DNA of 32,621 nt from Spirochaetales bacterium (GCA_028725265.1 JAQYSN010000010.1:1-32621), one strand, 5' to 3'. Shown: positions 22,441-30,637, counted from the stretch's first letter. Notes: generated from the sequence alone by a model not told the origin. A program made the numbers and translations.

Positions 22441-24357
22441 TTAGTACGCATCATCATGTACTCCACTTATGGCACGTCCGCTCGGTTCGTCCATGTTTTT
22501 CCAGGCTTCGTCCCATTCAAGAGCTTTCGCCGTTGAACAGGCAACTCCCGCTTCGTGTGGAACGCATCGGGCCGCACTGTCGCTAGGAAAAAGTTCTGAA
22601 TAAATTTCCCTGTAATAATATTCTTCTTTAGTTTTTGGCGGATTCACAGGGAAGCGGTTTTCCCTTCGAGCAAATTCTGCATCGCTGACTTTTTCTTCCG
22701 TAATTTTTTTTAACGTGTCGATCCAGTTGTAACCGACACCGTCACTGAACTGTTCCTTTTGTCTCCAGCAGATTTCTTGCGGAAGGATATCCTCAAAAGC
22801 TTTCCTCAAAATCCATTTTTCCATTCGCTGTCCGTTCGTTCCGCAATGCTCTGAATTTTTATCCAGGCGGATGCTCATTTTGTCCGTCGGATTCAGAGTC
22901 ATCGCAATGTCGATAAAATCTTTGTCGAGGAATGGAACTCGGCCTTCGACGCCCCATGCCATAAGACTTTTGTTCGCCCTAAGGCAATCGTAAAGATGGA
23001 GTTTGCTCATCTTTCTGACCAGTTCTTCGTGAAATTCCTGTGCATTCGGCGCTTTGTGAAAATACAGATATCCGCCGAAAAGTTCATCGCTTCCTTCGCC
23101 TGAAAGCACCATTTTGATTCCCATTGATTTGATGACTCGTGCAAGAAGATACATCGGAGTCGAGGCACGCACCGTCGTAATGTCGTAAGTTTCGATGTGG
23201 TAGATTACGTCGGGTAGTGCGTCCAAGGCTTCCTGAATCGTGAAATGAACTTCGTGATGAACAGTCCCGATGTAGTCAGCCGCTTTTTGAGCTGCAACCA
23301 AGTCTGGGCTTCCCTCCAATCCGACTGCAAAAGAGTGTAGCTGAGGCCACCAGGCACTTTCCTTGCTGTCTGTTTCGATTCGTTTTTTGCTGTATTTTTG
23401 CGTGATGGCGGCAATTATGGAACTATCCAATCCGCCGCTCAAAAGAACACCGTAAGGAACGTCGCTCATAAGCTGTGCTTTAACCGCATTTTCCAATCCG
23501 TTTCTGACTTTTTCGATTATTGAAGGATTGACGACTTGTCCTTTGTCGTCGGTTGCTTTCGGCGCATTTTTAACAGAATCAAAGTTTTCCCAGTCACGAT
23601 GATACCATTTGACCGGAGTTGCCACAGAGCAGGCGTTGCGGGCGGCGTGTGATCCGTCGTTCGCTTTGCGAACTAACGAGTTTTCTTGCGAAAACTCGCG
23701 GGCAGAGGGGGTAGCGGAAGCTCGATCGCTTTGCGAGAGAGCTGAAGCGAGGGGGAGACTTCCCCCGCCTGACCAAAGATAGCTTCCGTTCGGGAATTCT
23801 TCGATTGAAACGCAATTTCCCTCCAAAGCTTTCAGTTCGCTTGCAACATAGTATCGTCCCATTTTGTCCCAGCCCTGGTAAAGCGGAATTACTCCGATTT
23901 CGTCCCGTGCGATAAGGTAGGTGTCGTTTTCGCTGTCGTAAAGGGCGAAGGCAAAAATTCCTGAAAGTGTTTCTATCATTGAGGTAAAATCGCCTGATTC
24001 GCGGTATTTCTTGTATAACGGAATTATAACTTCGCAGTCGCTTCCTGTAAGAAAATTGTAGCTGTCTTTTAATTCATTTCTGATTTCTTTGTGATTGTAG
24101 ATTTCTCCGTTTGCGGCAAGGATGATTTTTCCGTCCTCAGAAACAAGAGGTTGTTTTCCCGAAAGTGGGTCAACGATGCTCAATCGTTCATGGCTCAAAA
24201 TCGCATTATTGCCTGTGTAGATTCCGCTCCAGTCTGGTCCGCGGTGGCGGATTTTTTTGCTCATTTCCAAAACCTGACTTCTAAGTTGTTCTCGAAGTCC
24301 CTCTGCAATCGGCTGACTGCCGCTGTTCAAATCAAATGCTCCAACGAATCCACACAT
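22441..24357 (-). CDS. asnB: Asparagine synthetase B (glutamine-hydrolysing)
   Basis: 638 residues against about 550 in E. coli AsnB. It makes asparagine from aspartate, ATP and the glutamine amide. Cys2 (MCGFVGAF) is the glutaminase nucleophile, and RHRGPDWSG and ANGEIYNHKEIRNEL complete the class II domain. The synthetase domain has the PP-loop VLLSGGLDSSI and LSGEGSDELFGGY. About 48 residues (195-242), between LWSG and WYHRDWENF, derive from a GC-rich palindromic insertion exactly at the junction of the two domains. A good AGGAG site precedes the ATG. A promoter and leader terminator nearly identical to the first gltB hairpin lie upstream. The C-terminal tail after EIYSELF is also longer than usual. 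Confidence 0.95.
   Translation of the reverse strand: MCGFVGAFDLNSGSQPIAEGLREQLRSQVLEMSKKIRHRGPDWSGIYTGNNAILSHERLSIVDPLSGKQPLVSEDGKIILAANGEIYNHKEIRNELKDSYNFLTGSDCEVIIPLYKKYRESGDFTSMIETLSGIFAFALYDSENDTYLIARDEIGVIPLYQGWDKMGRYYVASELKALEGNCVSIEEFPNGSYLWSGGGSLPLASALSQSDRASATPSAREFSQENSLVRKANDGSHAARNACSVATPVKWYHRDWENFDSVKNAPKATDDKGQVVNPSIIEKVRNGLENAVKAQLMSDVPYGVLLSGGLDSSIIAAITQKYSKKRIETDSKESAWWPQLHSFAVGLEGSPDLVAAQKAADYIGTVHHEVHFTIQEALDALPDVIYHIETYDITTVRASTPMYLLARVIKSMGIKMVLSGEGSDELFGGYLYFHKAPNAQEFHEELVRKMSKLHLYDCLRANKSLMAWGVEGRVPFLDKDFIDIAMTLNPTDKMSIRLDKNSEHCGTNGQRMEKWILRKAFEDILPQEICWRQKEQFSDGVGYNWIDTLKKITEEKVSDAEFARRENRFPVNPPKTKEEYYYREIYSELFPSDSAARCVPHEAGVACSTAKALEWDEAWKNMDEPSGRAISGVHDDAY
23628..23775 (-). 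repeat. In-frame GC-rich palindromic insertion in asnB
   Basis: On the plus strand it carries GGCGTTGCGGGC (23632-23643) and GTTCGC-TTT-GCGAAC (23659-23673). These are followed by CGAGTTTTC-TTGC-GAAAACTCG (23677-23698), GCAGAGGGGGTAGCG (23702-23716), and a final GGGGGA...CCCCC hairpin near 23755-23772. It combines the purF-type end blocks with the intergenic twin hairpin, so it links the two repeat groups. The element is in the opposite orientation to the purF copy relative to its gene, yet has no stop in the asnB frame. Confidence 0.8.
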
Positions 24358-24410
24358 AAAATTGCTCCTGTTATGAAAATGGCTTTGAGCGACATTTTAC
24401 CCGCTCGAAC

Positions 24411-24468
24411 AAAAAAAAGAGGCCGTAGACAGTGACTCTTATTAAGAATCATTATCTACGACCTCTTT
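24411..24468 (-). terminator. asnB leader terminator
   Basis: On the minus strand AAAGAGGTCGTAGA pairs with TCTACGGCCTCTTT over 14 bp (G-U included). An inner stem GATTCT/AGAGTC and eight T follow. The 5' flank is GCGACAAAG. It shares GGTCGTAGATA and TCTACGGCCT with gltB terminator 1. A second possible hairpin, GAGCG/CGCTC (24388-24407 region), competes with AAAATG/CATTTT nearer the start; that is tentative. Confidence 0.85.
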
Positions 24469-24484
24469 GTCGCTTACTTTTCAC

Positions 24485-24513
24485 ATTATCATTAAATTTT
24501 ATTATGATGTCAA
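24485..24513 (-). promoter_or_regulatory. asnB promoter
   Basis: On the minus strand TTGACA (24508-24513) and GATAAT (24485-24490) are spaced 17 bp. The leader terminator starts about 20 bp further on. Confidence 0.75.
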
Positions 24514-24543
24514 GATAGGTGAATTTTTAATTTCGCTCGCACT

Positions 24544-24664
24544 GCTGTACCTTCCCGCGAAAATTGGACTTTTCTCACGCGATTTCGCATGCGCTCAAAG
24601 CGTTCGATAGCCCATTTTCGCTCACGGTGCCTCACCTTTTTTTCCATGCGCGCGCTGTCGGTAA
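24544..24664 (+). repeat. Repeat unit A, copy 1
   Basis: This 121-bp unit starts GCTGTACCTTCCCGCG and ends CGCTGTCGGTAA. Copy 2 (24857-24977) is nearly identical with no indel; copy 3 (30447-30560) is slightly diverged near its end. It contains GCG-rich short palindromes. Open frames through it are repeat translation and I do not count them as genes. Confidence 0.9.
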
Positions 24665-24737
24665 AATTTATGAGCCAGATTCCGGCAGCAGTTGCGGATT
24701 GTGCGGTTCCCGATGGAAGCGGAAGTTTTTTTATTTC
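24665..24737 (+). repeat. Repeat unit B, copy 1
   Basis: From AATTTATGAGCCAGATTCC to a T-rich end (GGAAGTTTTTTTATTTC). A close copy lies at 30561-30632, again directly after unit A. Confidence 0.85.
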
Positions 24738-24740
24738 CTC

Positions 24741-24840
24741 CCATCCATCCTTGCTAAATGCATGGGAAGAAGAACCGCGGAATCGGGGTTTTCGTTCGCT
24801 TTCGCGAACTATCGAGTTTTCGCAATACGAAAACTCGCGG
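24741..24840 (+). repeat. Repeat unit C, copy 1, with twin hairpin
   Basis: It starts CCATCCATCCTTGCTAAATG and carries GTTCGC-TTTC-GCGAAC (24794-24809) and CGAGTTTTCG-CAATA-CGAAAACTCG (24813-24837). A close copy is at 30342-30444. The hairpin part also occurs in asnB and at 22389. Confidence 0.88.
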
Positions 24841-24856
24841 CATCTGCACTCACGGT

Positions 24857-24977
24857 GCTGCACCTTCCCGCGAAAATTGGACTTTTCTCACGCGATTTCG
24901 CATGCGCTCAAAGCGTTCGATAGCCCATTTTCGCTCACGGTGTCTCACCTTTTTTTCCATGCGCGCGCTGTCGGTAA
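24857..24977 (+). repeat. Repeat unit A, copy 2
   Basis: Offset exactly 313 bp from copy 1, with only a few substitutions. It is joined to the end of unit C by a short spacer. Confidence 0.9.
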
Positions 24978-24990
24978 GTATCTTTTTCAT

Positions 24991-25015
24991 TCATCCTTGC
25001 AAAATGCATAGGAAG
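24991..25015 (+). repeat. Partial repeat unit C
   Basis: TCATCCTTGCAAAATGCATA matches the first part of unit C (CATCCTTGCTAAATGCAT). It closes the cassette just before the glnN promoter. Confidence 0.65.
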
Positions 25016-25045
25016 CAAAAATAATTGCAAAATTAAAATCATCGC

Positions 25046-25074
25046 TTGACAATTTTTTTTAGAAACGATATAAA
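25046..25074 (+). promoter_or_regulatory. glnN promoter
   Basis: TTGACA (25046-25051) and TATAAA (25069-25074) with a 17-bp spacer. Predicted start near 25081. Confidence 0.8.
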
Positions 25075-25093
25075 CAAACTATAAACGACAATG

Positions 25094-25126
25094 AGGTCGC
25101 AGGAATGGTGTTCTTGCGACCTTTTT
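25094..25126 (+). terminator. glnN leader terminator 1
   Basis: AGGTCGCAGGAA pairs with TTCTTGCGACCT (one G-U) around TGGTG, followed by TTTTTATTTTT. The 5' flank is ACGACAATG. Confidence 0.85.
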
Positions 25127-25148
25127 ATTTTTAAAACATATTCGGCAA

Positions 25149-25205
25149 AGACGTCGTATTTCTGGCTCTGATGTACACAGATCCAAAAATGCGACGTCTA
25201 TTTTT
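25149..25205 (+). terminator. glnN leader terminator 2
   Basis: AGACGTCGTATTT pairs with AAATGCGACGTCT. An inner stem TCTG/CAGA sits at the tip. TATTTTTATTTT follows. The 5' flank TTCGGCAAAG is the same as in the gltB leader. Confidence 0.8.
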
Positions 25206-25245
25206 ATTTTAGGTGGTTTTTGTACCACAAATGGAGTGTAAAACT

Positions 25246-27351
25246 ATGGACGAAGTAACTTCAATCTTTGGTGAAAATGTTTTTAACGAAACAGTAATGA
25301 AGGCTCGGCTGCCAAAGGAAACTTACAAGCAGCTGATGAAAACAATCGACGATGGCGAAAAACTTGACAAGAGTGTTGCCACTGTAGTTGCTAATGCAAT
25401 GAAAGATTGGGCAATCGAAAAAGGTGCCACTCATTTTACGCACTGGTTTCAGCCGCTTACAGGAATTACAGCAGAAAAACACGACAGTTTTATCCAACCA
25501 ATCGAAGGTGGCAAAGTAATAATGGAATTTTCCGGCAAGGAACTCGTTCAAGGAGAGCCGGATGCTTCAAGCTTCCCGAACGGAGGAATCCGAGCAACTT
25601 TTGAAGCAAGAGGATACACTGCCTGGGATCCGACTTCATACGCTTTCATCAAAGACGGCACATTGTGCATTCCAACGGCCTTCTGCTCGTACACCGGAGA
25701 AGCTCTCGATAAAAAAACCCCGCTTTTACGCTCAATGCAAGCAATTTCGAAAGAAGCCGTCAGAGTCCTCAAACTTTTTGATGGAAACGAAGACGTAACA
25801 TCAGTAAAAACAACAGTCGGACCTGAGCAGGAATACTTTTTAGTTGACAAAGAGGTTTACGACAAACGCGAAGACCTCATATACACAGGACGAACATTGT
25901 TCGGTGCAAAAGCTCCAAAAGGTCAGGAACTTGAAGATCACTATTTTGGTATGATAAAACCTCGCGTTCAGGATTTTATGAAAGATTTGAACAAGGAACT
26001 TTGGAAACTCGGAATCCTTGCCAAGACGGAACACAACGAGGTCGCTCCTGCCCAGCACGAACTTGCACCTATTTTCAGCACAACAAACCTTGCCTGCGAT
26101 CACAACCAGCTCACGATGGAACTCATGAGAAAGACAGCCGCAAAACACGGTATGGTTTGTCTTTTGCATGAAAAACCTTTTGCAGGCGTTAACGGAAGCG
26201 GTAAGCACAACAACTGGTCGATTTCGACTAACACAGGTAAGAACCTTCTTGACCCAGGTGCGACCCCGGAAAGCAACGCACAGTTCTTGCTCTTCTTGTG
26301 CGCCGTAATCAAAGCCGTTGACGAATACCAAGACTTGCTTCGAATTTCAGTCGCATCAGCCGGAAATGACCATCGTCTTGGAGCAAATGAAGCACCACCA
26401 GCCATCATCTCTATCTTCCTTGGAGATGAACTTTCCGCAATTTTGGACAGTATCGAAAAAGGAATTCCATACGGAAAGCACGAAAAAGAAAAAATGAAAA
26501 TTGGCGTTACCGTTTTGCCTGAATTCAACAAAGATACAACGGATCGAAACAGGACATCACCTTTTGCATTTACAGGAAACAAATTTGAATTCCGAATGCT
26601 CGGCTCTAATGAATCAATTGCATGCGCAAACGTATTCTTGAATACAGCAGTAGCAGAAGAACTCAGTCAGTTTGCTGACGTACTTGAAAAGAGCAAGGAT
26701 TTCAACGGCGACTTACACGAACTGATTCTCAAAACAATCAAAGAACACAAACGAATTATTTTCAACGGAAACGGATACGACGATTCCTGGGTAAAAGAAG
26801 CTGAAAAACGAGGCCTTTTGAACCTCCGCTCAACTCCAGAAGCTTTGCTCCACACTTTGGATGAGAAAAATGTCAAACTTTTCGAAAAATTCGGAGTTTA
26901 CAGCAAGGTAGAACTAGAAAGCCGCAATGAAATCCACAATGAAAACTATTCAAAAATCATCAACATCGAAGCTGAAACGATGCTAGAAATGGCTAAAAAG
27001 GATATCTTGCCTTGTGCAAGCAAATTTGCATCAAAACTTGCCCAAACAATCAACTTGAAAAAATCTGCTTGCAGCGAATGTGACTGTAGTTACGAAGCTG
27101 AAATGCTCAAAAAGGTAAGCACAATCACAAGCTCAATATACGCAAAAACAAGTGCCCTTGAAAAAACTGTACTTGATGCCAGAATCCTTGCCGATAAGGG
27201 TGATTCAAGCAAAACTGCCCTCTTCTATCGGGAAAAAGTTTTTGCAGCAATGGGAGAACTCAGAGCCGTTGCTGATGAACTTGAAGTAATCACACCAAAA
27301 GAATTGTGGCCGTTCCCAAGTTACGGAGACTTGCTTTATAGCGTTCGCTAA
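25246..27351 (+). CDS. glnN: Glutamine synthetase, type III
   Basis: 701 residues from ATG 25246, picked because GGAG lies 9 bp upstream; in-frame starts at 25213 (GTG) and 25231 lack a good site. GSIII enzymes are large dodecameric glutamine synthetases. Diagnostic stretches are [70 protein letters not shown], the nucleotide-binding [33 protein letters not shown] and the phosphate-binding region [18 protein letters not shown]. The C-terminal helical part carries a short Cys cluster (CSECDCS) whose role is unknown. It is a second glutamine synthetase beside GSI in the same locus. Two leader terminators and a strong promoter imply antitermination control. Its stop codon overlaps that of the convergent membrane-protein gene. 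Confidence 0.96.
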   Translation: MDEVTSIFGENVFNETVMKARLPKETYKQLMKTIDDGEKLDKSVATVVANAMKDWAIEKGATHFTHWFQPLTGITAEKHDSFIQPIEGGKVIMEFSGKELVQGEPDASSFPNGGIRATFEARGYTAWDPTSYAFIKDGTLCIPTAFCSYTGEALDKKTPLLRSMQAISKEAVRVLKLFDGNEDVTSVKTTVGPEQEYFLVDKEVYDKREDLIYTGRTLFGAKAPKGQELEDHYFGMIKPRVQDFMKDLNKELWKLGILAKTEHNEVAPAQHELAPIFSTTNLACDHNQLTMELMRKTAAKHGMVCLLHEKPFAGVNGSGKHNNWSISTNTGKNLLDPGATPESNAQFLLFLCAVIKAVDEYQDLLRISVASAGNDHRLGANEAPPAIISIFLGDELSAILDSIEKGIPYGKHEKEKMKIGVTVLPEFNKDTTDRNRTSPFAFTGNKFEFRMLGSNESIACANVFLNTAVAEELSQFADVLEKSKDFNGDLHELILKTIKEHKRIIFNGNGYDDSWVKEAEKRGLLNLRSTPEALLHTLDEKNVKLFEKFGVYSKVELESRNEIHNENYSKIINIEAETMLEMAKKDILPCASKFASKLAQTINLKKSACSECDCSYEAEMLKKVSTITSSIYAKTSALEKTVLDARILADKGDSSKTALFYREKVFAAMGELRAVADELEVITPKELWPFPSYGDLLYSVR

Positions 27352-28313
27352 TCTTTTTTTCGTGGTAGTGTCGCTGCAAATGGAATTCCAAGAGCAAACG
27401 GCACTATCATCGAGAAAAATCTGTACAAAATGACGGCCGTTGCCGCAATGACTCCAAAATCTTGTGCAAAAAACAATGAAAAAAGATATTCCAGAGTTCC
27501 GACACCGGCTGGCATAAACATAGAACCGCTCAGCATGATAATCAGTCCCATCATTAAAAGACAATAGAAAACCGAACAGTCCATTCGACTTTTGAAAATC
27601 ACCATCGGAATCGCATACCAGCAAATCATTTTTAAAATATCAATTAAAAATGTCAAAACTATGGCTTTTTTGTCCCTAACAAGTTCCTTTCCACAAGTAT
27701 TAAAAGCAATTAATTTTTCAGAAAATTCTTCGGCCTTTTCAGGGTGCCTTTTAAGAATAAGGCGAATCAGTTTGATGAAAAAAGATGTTATTCGCTTGGA
27801 AACTGCAATCATTATCAAAACAGAAACAGTTAGAAGCGAAAGAATGCTACATACGATGATGAAAACCGAACGTTGATGAATTGTTTCAATGCCCCGACAA
27901 TATAAAACAGCAAATGAAAGAAGGCCCAAAAAAGTTACGACAGTTTTGTGGACAGCGTACTGAATCATCATGACACCAGTTCCTCGTTCTGCCTTAACGC
28001 CTTGAGTTGAAAGAAAATAGACTTCTGCAACACCTGAGCCGGATCCCAGCGTTATCAGTTTATAAAAAGAACAGAACATCGCGCTTTTTTGAGCAGCCCA
28101 AAAGGAAACTCCAGAAAAAGTCTGTGTTGCAAGTCCATCAAAAAATACATATCCGAATGAAAAAAGGAAACATAGTAAAATGGGAACAAGTCTCATGTTT
28201 GAAATTTCACTAAAAGCATTGATGATGAGTTCTTTTTTCCAAAAGAAAACTATCACTATAAGAACAAGAACAAGAAGCCAACTTATGATATTTTTAATTG
28301 TGTTTTTTTTCAT
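27348..28313 (-). CDS. Lysylphosphatidylglycerol synthase flippase-like membrane protein (UPF0104 family)
   Basis: 321 residues from ATG 28313; a TTG two codons earlier is less likely. There are about eight transmembrane segments, beginning [16 protein letters not shown]. Family marks include [20 protein letters not shown] near residue 90 and [18 protein letters not shown] near residue 275, the two conserved Gly-rich motifs of the MprF flippase-like membrane domain. No aminoacyl-transferase domain is attached. It may move or modify a lipid in the cytoplasmic membrane. Its stop overlaps glnN's stop (27348-27351), convergent. It is transcribed away from the amt promoter. I see no link to nitrogen metabolism beyond location. 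Confidence 0.8.
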   Translation of the reverse strand: MKKNTIKNIISWLLVLVLIVIVFFWKKELIINAFSEISNMRLVPILLCFLFSFGYVFFDGLATQTFSGVSFWAAQKSAMFCSFYKLITLGSGSGVAEVYFLSTQGVKAERGTGVMMIQYAVHKTVVTFLGLLSFAVLYCRGIETIHQRSVFIIVCSILSLLTVSVLIMIAVSKRITSFFIKLIRLILKRHPEKAEEFSEKLIAFNTCGKELVRDKKAIVLTFLIDILKMICWYAIPMVIFKSRMDCSVFYCLLMMGLIIMLSGSMFMPAGVGTLEYLFSLFFAQDFGVIAATAVILYRFFSMIVPFALGIPFAATLPRKKD

Positions 28314-28370
28314 GTACAATTAAATCTAAATAAAATCCATAATTTCGGCAATATTTTTTTATTTACCCCG

Positions 28371-28399
28371 TTGACAATATTTTTTGCTTAGGCTATAAA
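28371..28399 (+). promoter_or_regulatory. amt promoter
   Basis: TTGACA (28371-28376) and TATAAA (28394-28399) with a 17-bp spacer. Predicted start near 28406. Confidence 0.85.
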
Positions 28400-28414
28400 G
28401 AGAATATCAAAGAC

Positions 28415-28448
28415 AAAGGCGTCATAGATTTATTTCTGTGACGCCTTT
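28415..28448 (+). terminator. amt leader terminator 1
   Basis: AAAGGCGTCA pairs with TGACGCCTTT. The stem continues through TAGA/TCTG to a six-base loop (TTTATT). TTTCTTATTTT follows. The 5' flank is AGACAAAG. It begins about 9 nt after the predicted start. Confidence 0.85.
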
Positions 28449-28459
28449 CTTATTTTACG

Positions 28460-28514
28460 GCGGCGATGGTGTCGGGCATTTGTGCACAGTGCTTGAAATC
28501 ATCGTCGCTTTTTT
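28460..28514 (+). terminator. amt leader terminator 2
   Basis: GCGGCGATG (28460-28468) pairs with CATCGTCGC (28500-28508), one G-U pair, with GGCA...TGCT inside and six T after. It ends 16 bp before the amt ATG. Confidence 0.8.
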
Positions 28515-28530
28515 ATTTTGGGGGTATTTT

Positions 28531-30288
28531 ATGGAAGGTGCTATCACACTCGAAAAAGTCAGTGAAATTGCACACGCCGCCGCAGGTTCTGAGGCATACG
28601 CAATTTGGTTTCTTATCGGTGCAGCTCTCGTATTCTTCATGCAGTGCGGCTTTGCAATGGTTGAAACAGGATTTACACGGGCAAAAAATGCAGGAAACAT
28701 CATCATGAAAAACCTGATGGATTTCTGTATCGGAACTCCAATGTTTATGCTCATCGGATTCTCTTTGATGATGAGCGAGAACTATGTTTTTGGCGTAATT
28801 GGTTTGCCAAGTTTCCAGCTTTTTACAAATTTTGCAGACCTTGATTGGTCAAGTTTCGTATTCAACTTGGTTTTCTGTGCCACAGCTGCGACAATCGTTT
28901 CTGGAGCAATGGCAGAAAGAACAAAATTCAGTGCATACTGTATCTATTCAGCTGTAATTTCAGCAATCGTTTATCCAATAGAAGCCGGATGGGTTTGGAA
29001 CAGCCAAGGATGGCTTGTAAAACTCGGTTTTGTAGACTTCGCAGGAGGTGCTGCAATCCACTCAGTTGGCGGCGTTGCAGCCTTAATTGGCGCAATTTTC
29101 CTTGGTCCACGAATCGGAAAATACGATTTTGACAAAAACGGCAAGGTAACAAAAGTTCACGCAATTCCAGGTCACTCTTTGACACTGGGTGCACTCGGAA
29201 CTTTCATTCTGTGGTTTGGCTGGTACGGATTCAACGGAGCTGCTTGTACACAAATGGGCGGAATCGGAGGATTGGCTGCAGTTTTCACGACGACAACAAT
29301 CGCACCTGCAGTTGCAGCCGTTACAACGATGATTTTTACCTGGATAAAGAACAAAAAACCTGATGTTTCAATGACCTTGAACGCATCTTTGGCAGGTCTT
29401 GTTGCCATAACTCCAACTTGTGCAACAGTTGATGCAATCGGAGCTACGGTAATCGGTATAGTTGCAGGAATCCTTGTAGTAGTCGTTATCGAATTGTTGG
29501 ATATTAAACTCCATATTGATGACCCAGTAGGTGCTGTCGGAGTTCACTTGGCAAACGGAATTTGGGGAACAATCTCAGACGGCCTTTTCAATGTTGATTG
29601 CGGACTTTTCTACGGCGGCGGCTTCAAGCACCTTGGTGTTCAGTGCCTCGGTGAGTTCACAATCATCGCTTGGACGGCTGCTTGTATGACACTTGTCTTT
29701 TTCTGCATCAAGAAGTTTCACGGACTTAGAGCAAGTCGTGAAGAAGAAATTGTCGGTTTGGACAAACTTGAACACGGAATTGATTCTGCTTACGGCGGAT
29801 TCATCATGGCACCACAGGTTATGACAAGTGGAGATGCCGGAATCGGAGGACTTGCAGCCGTCGCAGGAACGACACTGTCAGGCTCAGTACCTGTTGAAAA
29901 AGCTATTCCTGTAACAAAAGGTACAATACGACCTGATGCAAAGTTCCATATGGTTACTATCATTACAAGGCCAAGCAAATTCAATGAATTGAAATCGGCC
30001 ATGAACGACATCAACGTAACGGGTATGACTTTGACAAATGTACTCGGATGTGGCGTACAACATGGAAACGTCATAAAATATCGTGGTGTTGAAATGGATA
30101 TGACCTTACTTCCAAAAATCAAGGTCGATATCGTAGTGAGCGAAGTCCCTGTTGATTTGGTAATAACTGCTGCAAAAGAGGTTCTTTACACAGGCAATAT
30201 TGGTGACGGAAAAATCTTCGTATACGACGTAGATAATGTTGTAAAAGTTCGAACTGGCGAAGAAGGTTACGAAGCTTTGCAGGATTAA
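28531..30288 (+). CDS. amt: Ammonium transporter fused to a PII signalling domain
   Basis: 585 residues from ATG 28531 (GGGGG site 6 bp upstream). The frame is open to 28438, but that part is the leader hairpin. Residues 1-450 are an Amt channel with about eleven membrane segments. The twin-His pore residues are in FAGGAAIHSVGG and VGVHLANGIWG. Residues 468-580 are a PII (GlnB/GlnK) domain: FHMVTIITRPSKFNELKSAM, a T-loop CGVQHGNVIKYRGVEMDMTL, and TGNIGDGKIFV for nucleotide binding. The tyrosine uridylylated in enteric PII (Tyr51, RGAEY) is Met522 here. Normally PII binds Amt from outside to block it; here it is covalently tethered and probably gates the channel by ADP/ATP/2-oxoglutarate. Two leader terminators precede it and one terminator follows. 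Confidence 0.95.
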   Translation: MEGAITLEKVSEIAHAAAGSEAYAIWFLIGAALVFFMQCGFAMVETGFTRAKNAGNIIMKNLMDFCIGTPMFMLIGFSLMMSENYVFGVIGLPSFQLFTNFADLDWSSFVFNLVFCATAATIVSGAMAERTKFSAYCIYSAVISAIVYPIEAGWVWNSQGWLVKLGFVDFAGGAAIHSVGGVAALIGAIFLGPRIGKYDFDKNGKVTKVHAIPGHSLTLGALGTFILWFGWYGFNGAACTQMGGIGGLAAVFTTTTIAPAVAAVTTMIFTWIKNKKPDVSMTLNASLAGLVAITPTCATVDAIGATVIGIVAGILVVVVIELLDIKLHIDDPVGAVGVHLANGIWGTISDGLFNVDCGLFYGGGFKHLGVQCLGEFTIIAWTAACMTLVFFCIKKFHGLRASREEEIVGLDKLEHGIDSAYGGFIMAPQVMTSGDAGIGGLAAVAGTTLSGSVPVEKAIPVTKGTIRPDAKFHMVTIITRPSKFNELKSAMNDINVTGMTLTNVLGCGVQHGNVIKYRGVEMDMTLLPKIKVDIVVSEVPVDLVITAAKEVLYTGNIGDGKIFVYDVDNVVKVRTGEEGYEALQD

Positions 30289-30305
30289 TTTGGCGTATAA
30301 AAAAT

Positions 30306-30335
30306 AGGCTGCCTTTCCAGAGAGGCAGCCTTTCT
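30306..30335 (+). terminator. amt terminator
   Basis: AGGCTGCCT (30306-30314) pairs perfectly with AGGCAGCCT (30323-30331), 8-nt loop, followed by TTTCT. It lies 17 bp after the amt stop. Confidence 0.8.
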
Positions 30336-30341
30336 ATCTAT

Positions 30342-30444
30342 CCATCCATCCTTGCTAAACGCATGGGAGGGAAAAAACCACGCGGAATCGGGGTTTTCGT
30401 TCGCTTTCGCGAACTATCGAGTTTTCGCAATACGAAAACTCGCG
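30342..30444 (+). repeat. Repeat unit C, copy 2, with twin hairpin
   Basis: It matches 24741-24840 with a few changes and a short indel. Hairpins are GTTCGC-TTTC-GCGAAC (30399-30414) and CGAGTTTTCG-CAATA-CGAAAACTCG (30418-30442). Confidence 0.9.
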
Positions 30445-30446
30445 CT

Positions 30447-30560
30447 GCTGCACCTTCCCGCGAAAATTGGTCTTTTCTCACGCGATTTCGCATGCGCTCA
30501 AAGCGTTCGATAGCCCATTTTCGCTCACGGTACCTCTTTCCGTGCGCGCGCTGTCGAGAA
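30447..30560 (+). repeat. Repeat unit A, copy 3
   Basis: Same core as 24857-24977, with changes near the end (GTACCTCTTTCCGTGCGCGC). Order here is C-A-B; at the other locus it is A-B-C-A-(C). Confidence 0.88.
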
Positions 30561-30632
30561 AATTTATGAGCCAGACCCCGTCAGCAGTTGCGGATTGTGC
30601 AGTTCCCGATGGAAGCGGAAGTTTTTTATTTC
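30561..30632 (+). repeat. Repeat unit B, copy 2
   Basis: It matches 24665-24737 with a handful of substitutions. It ends 6 bp before the stop of the minus-strand gene at 30638. Confidence 0.85.
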
Positions 30633-30637
30633 AACTT

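Noticed and set aside
24544-24977. CRISPR-like array
   Set aside because: Units are long (over 70 bp), few, contiguous and shuffled, with no regular spacers and no cas genes.
24564-25024. Several overlapping open frames of 88-140 codons rich in Arg/Ser/Phe between asnB and glnN
   Set aside because: They run through repeat units A, B and C on both strands, recur in the copy at 30.4-30.6 kb, lack ribosome sites and resemble no protein family.
20240-25205. Known glutamine riboswitch (glnA or downstream-peptide class)
   Set aside because: Those are known mainly from cyanobacteria and related marine or phage sequences, and I do not see their conserved core; the elements here are long terminator stems with a short flank motif.
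28438-28530. Possible 31-residue extension of Amt
   Set aside because: It would translate through both leader terminators; ATG 28531 has the ribosome site and fits the family start.
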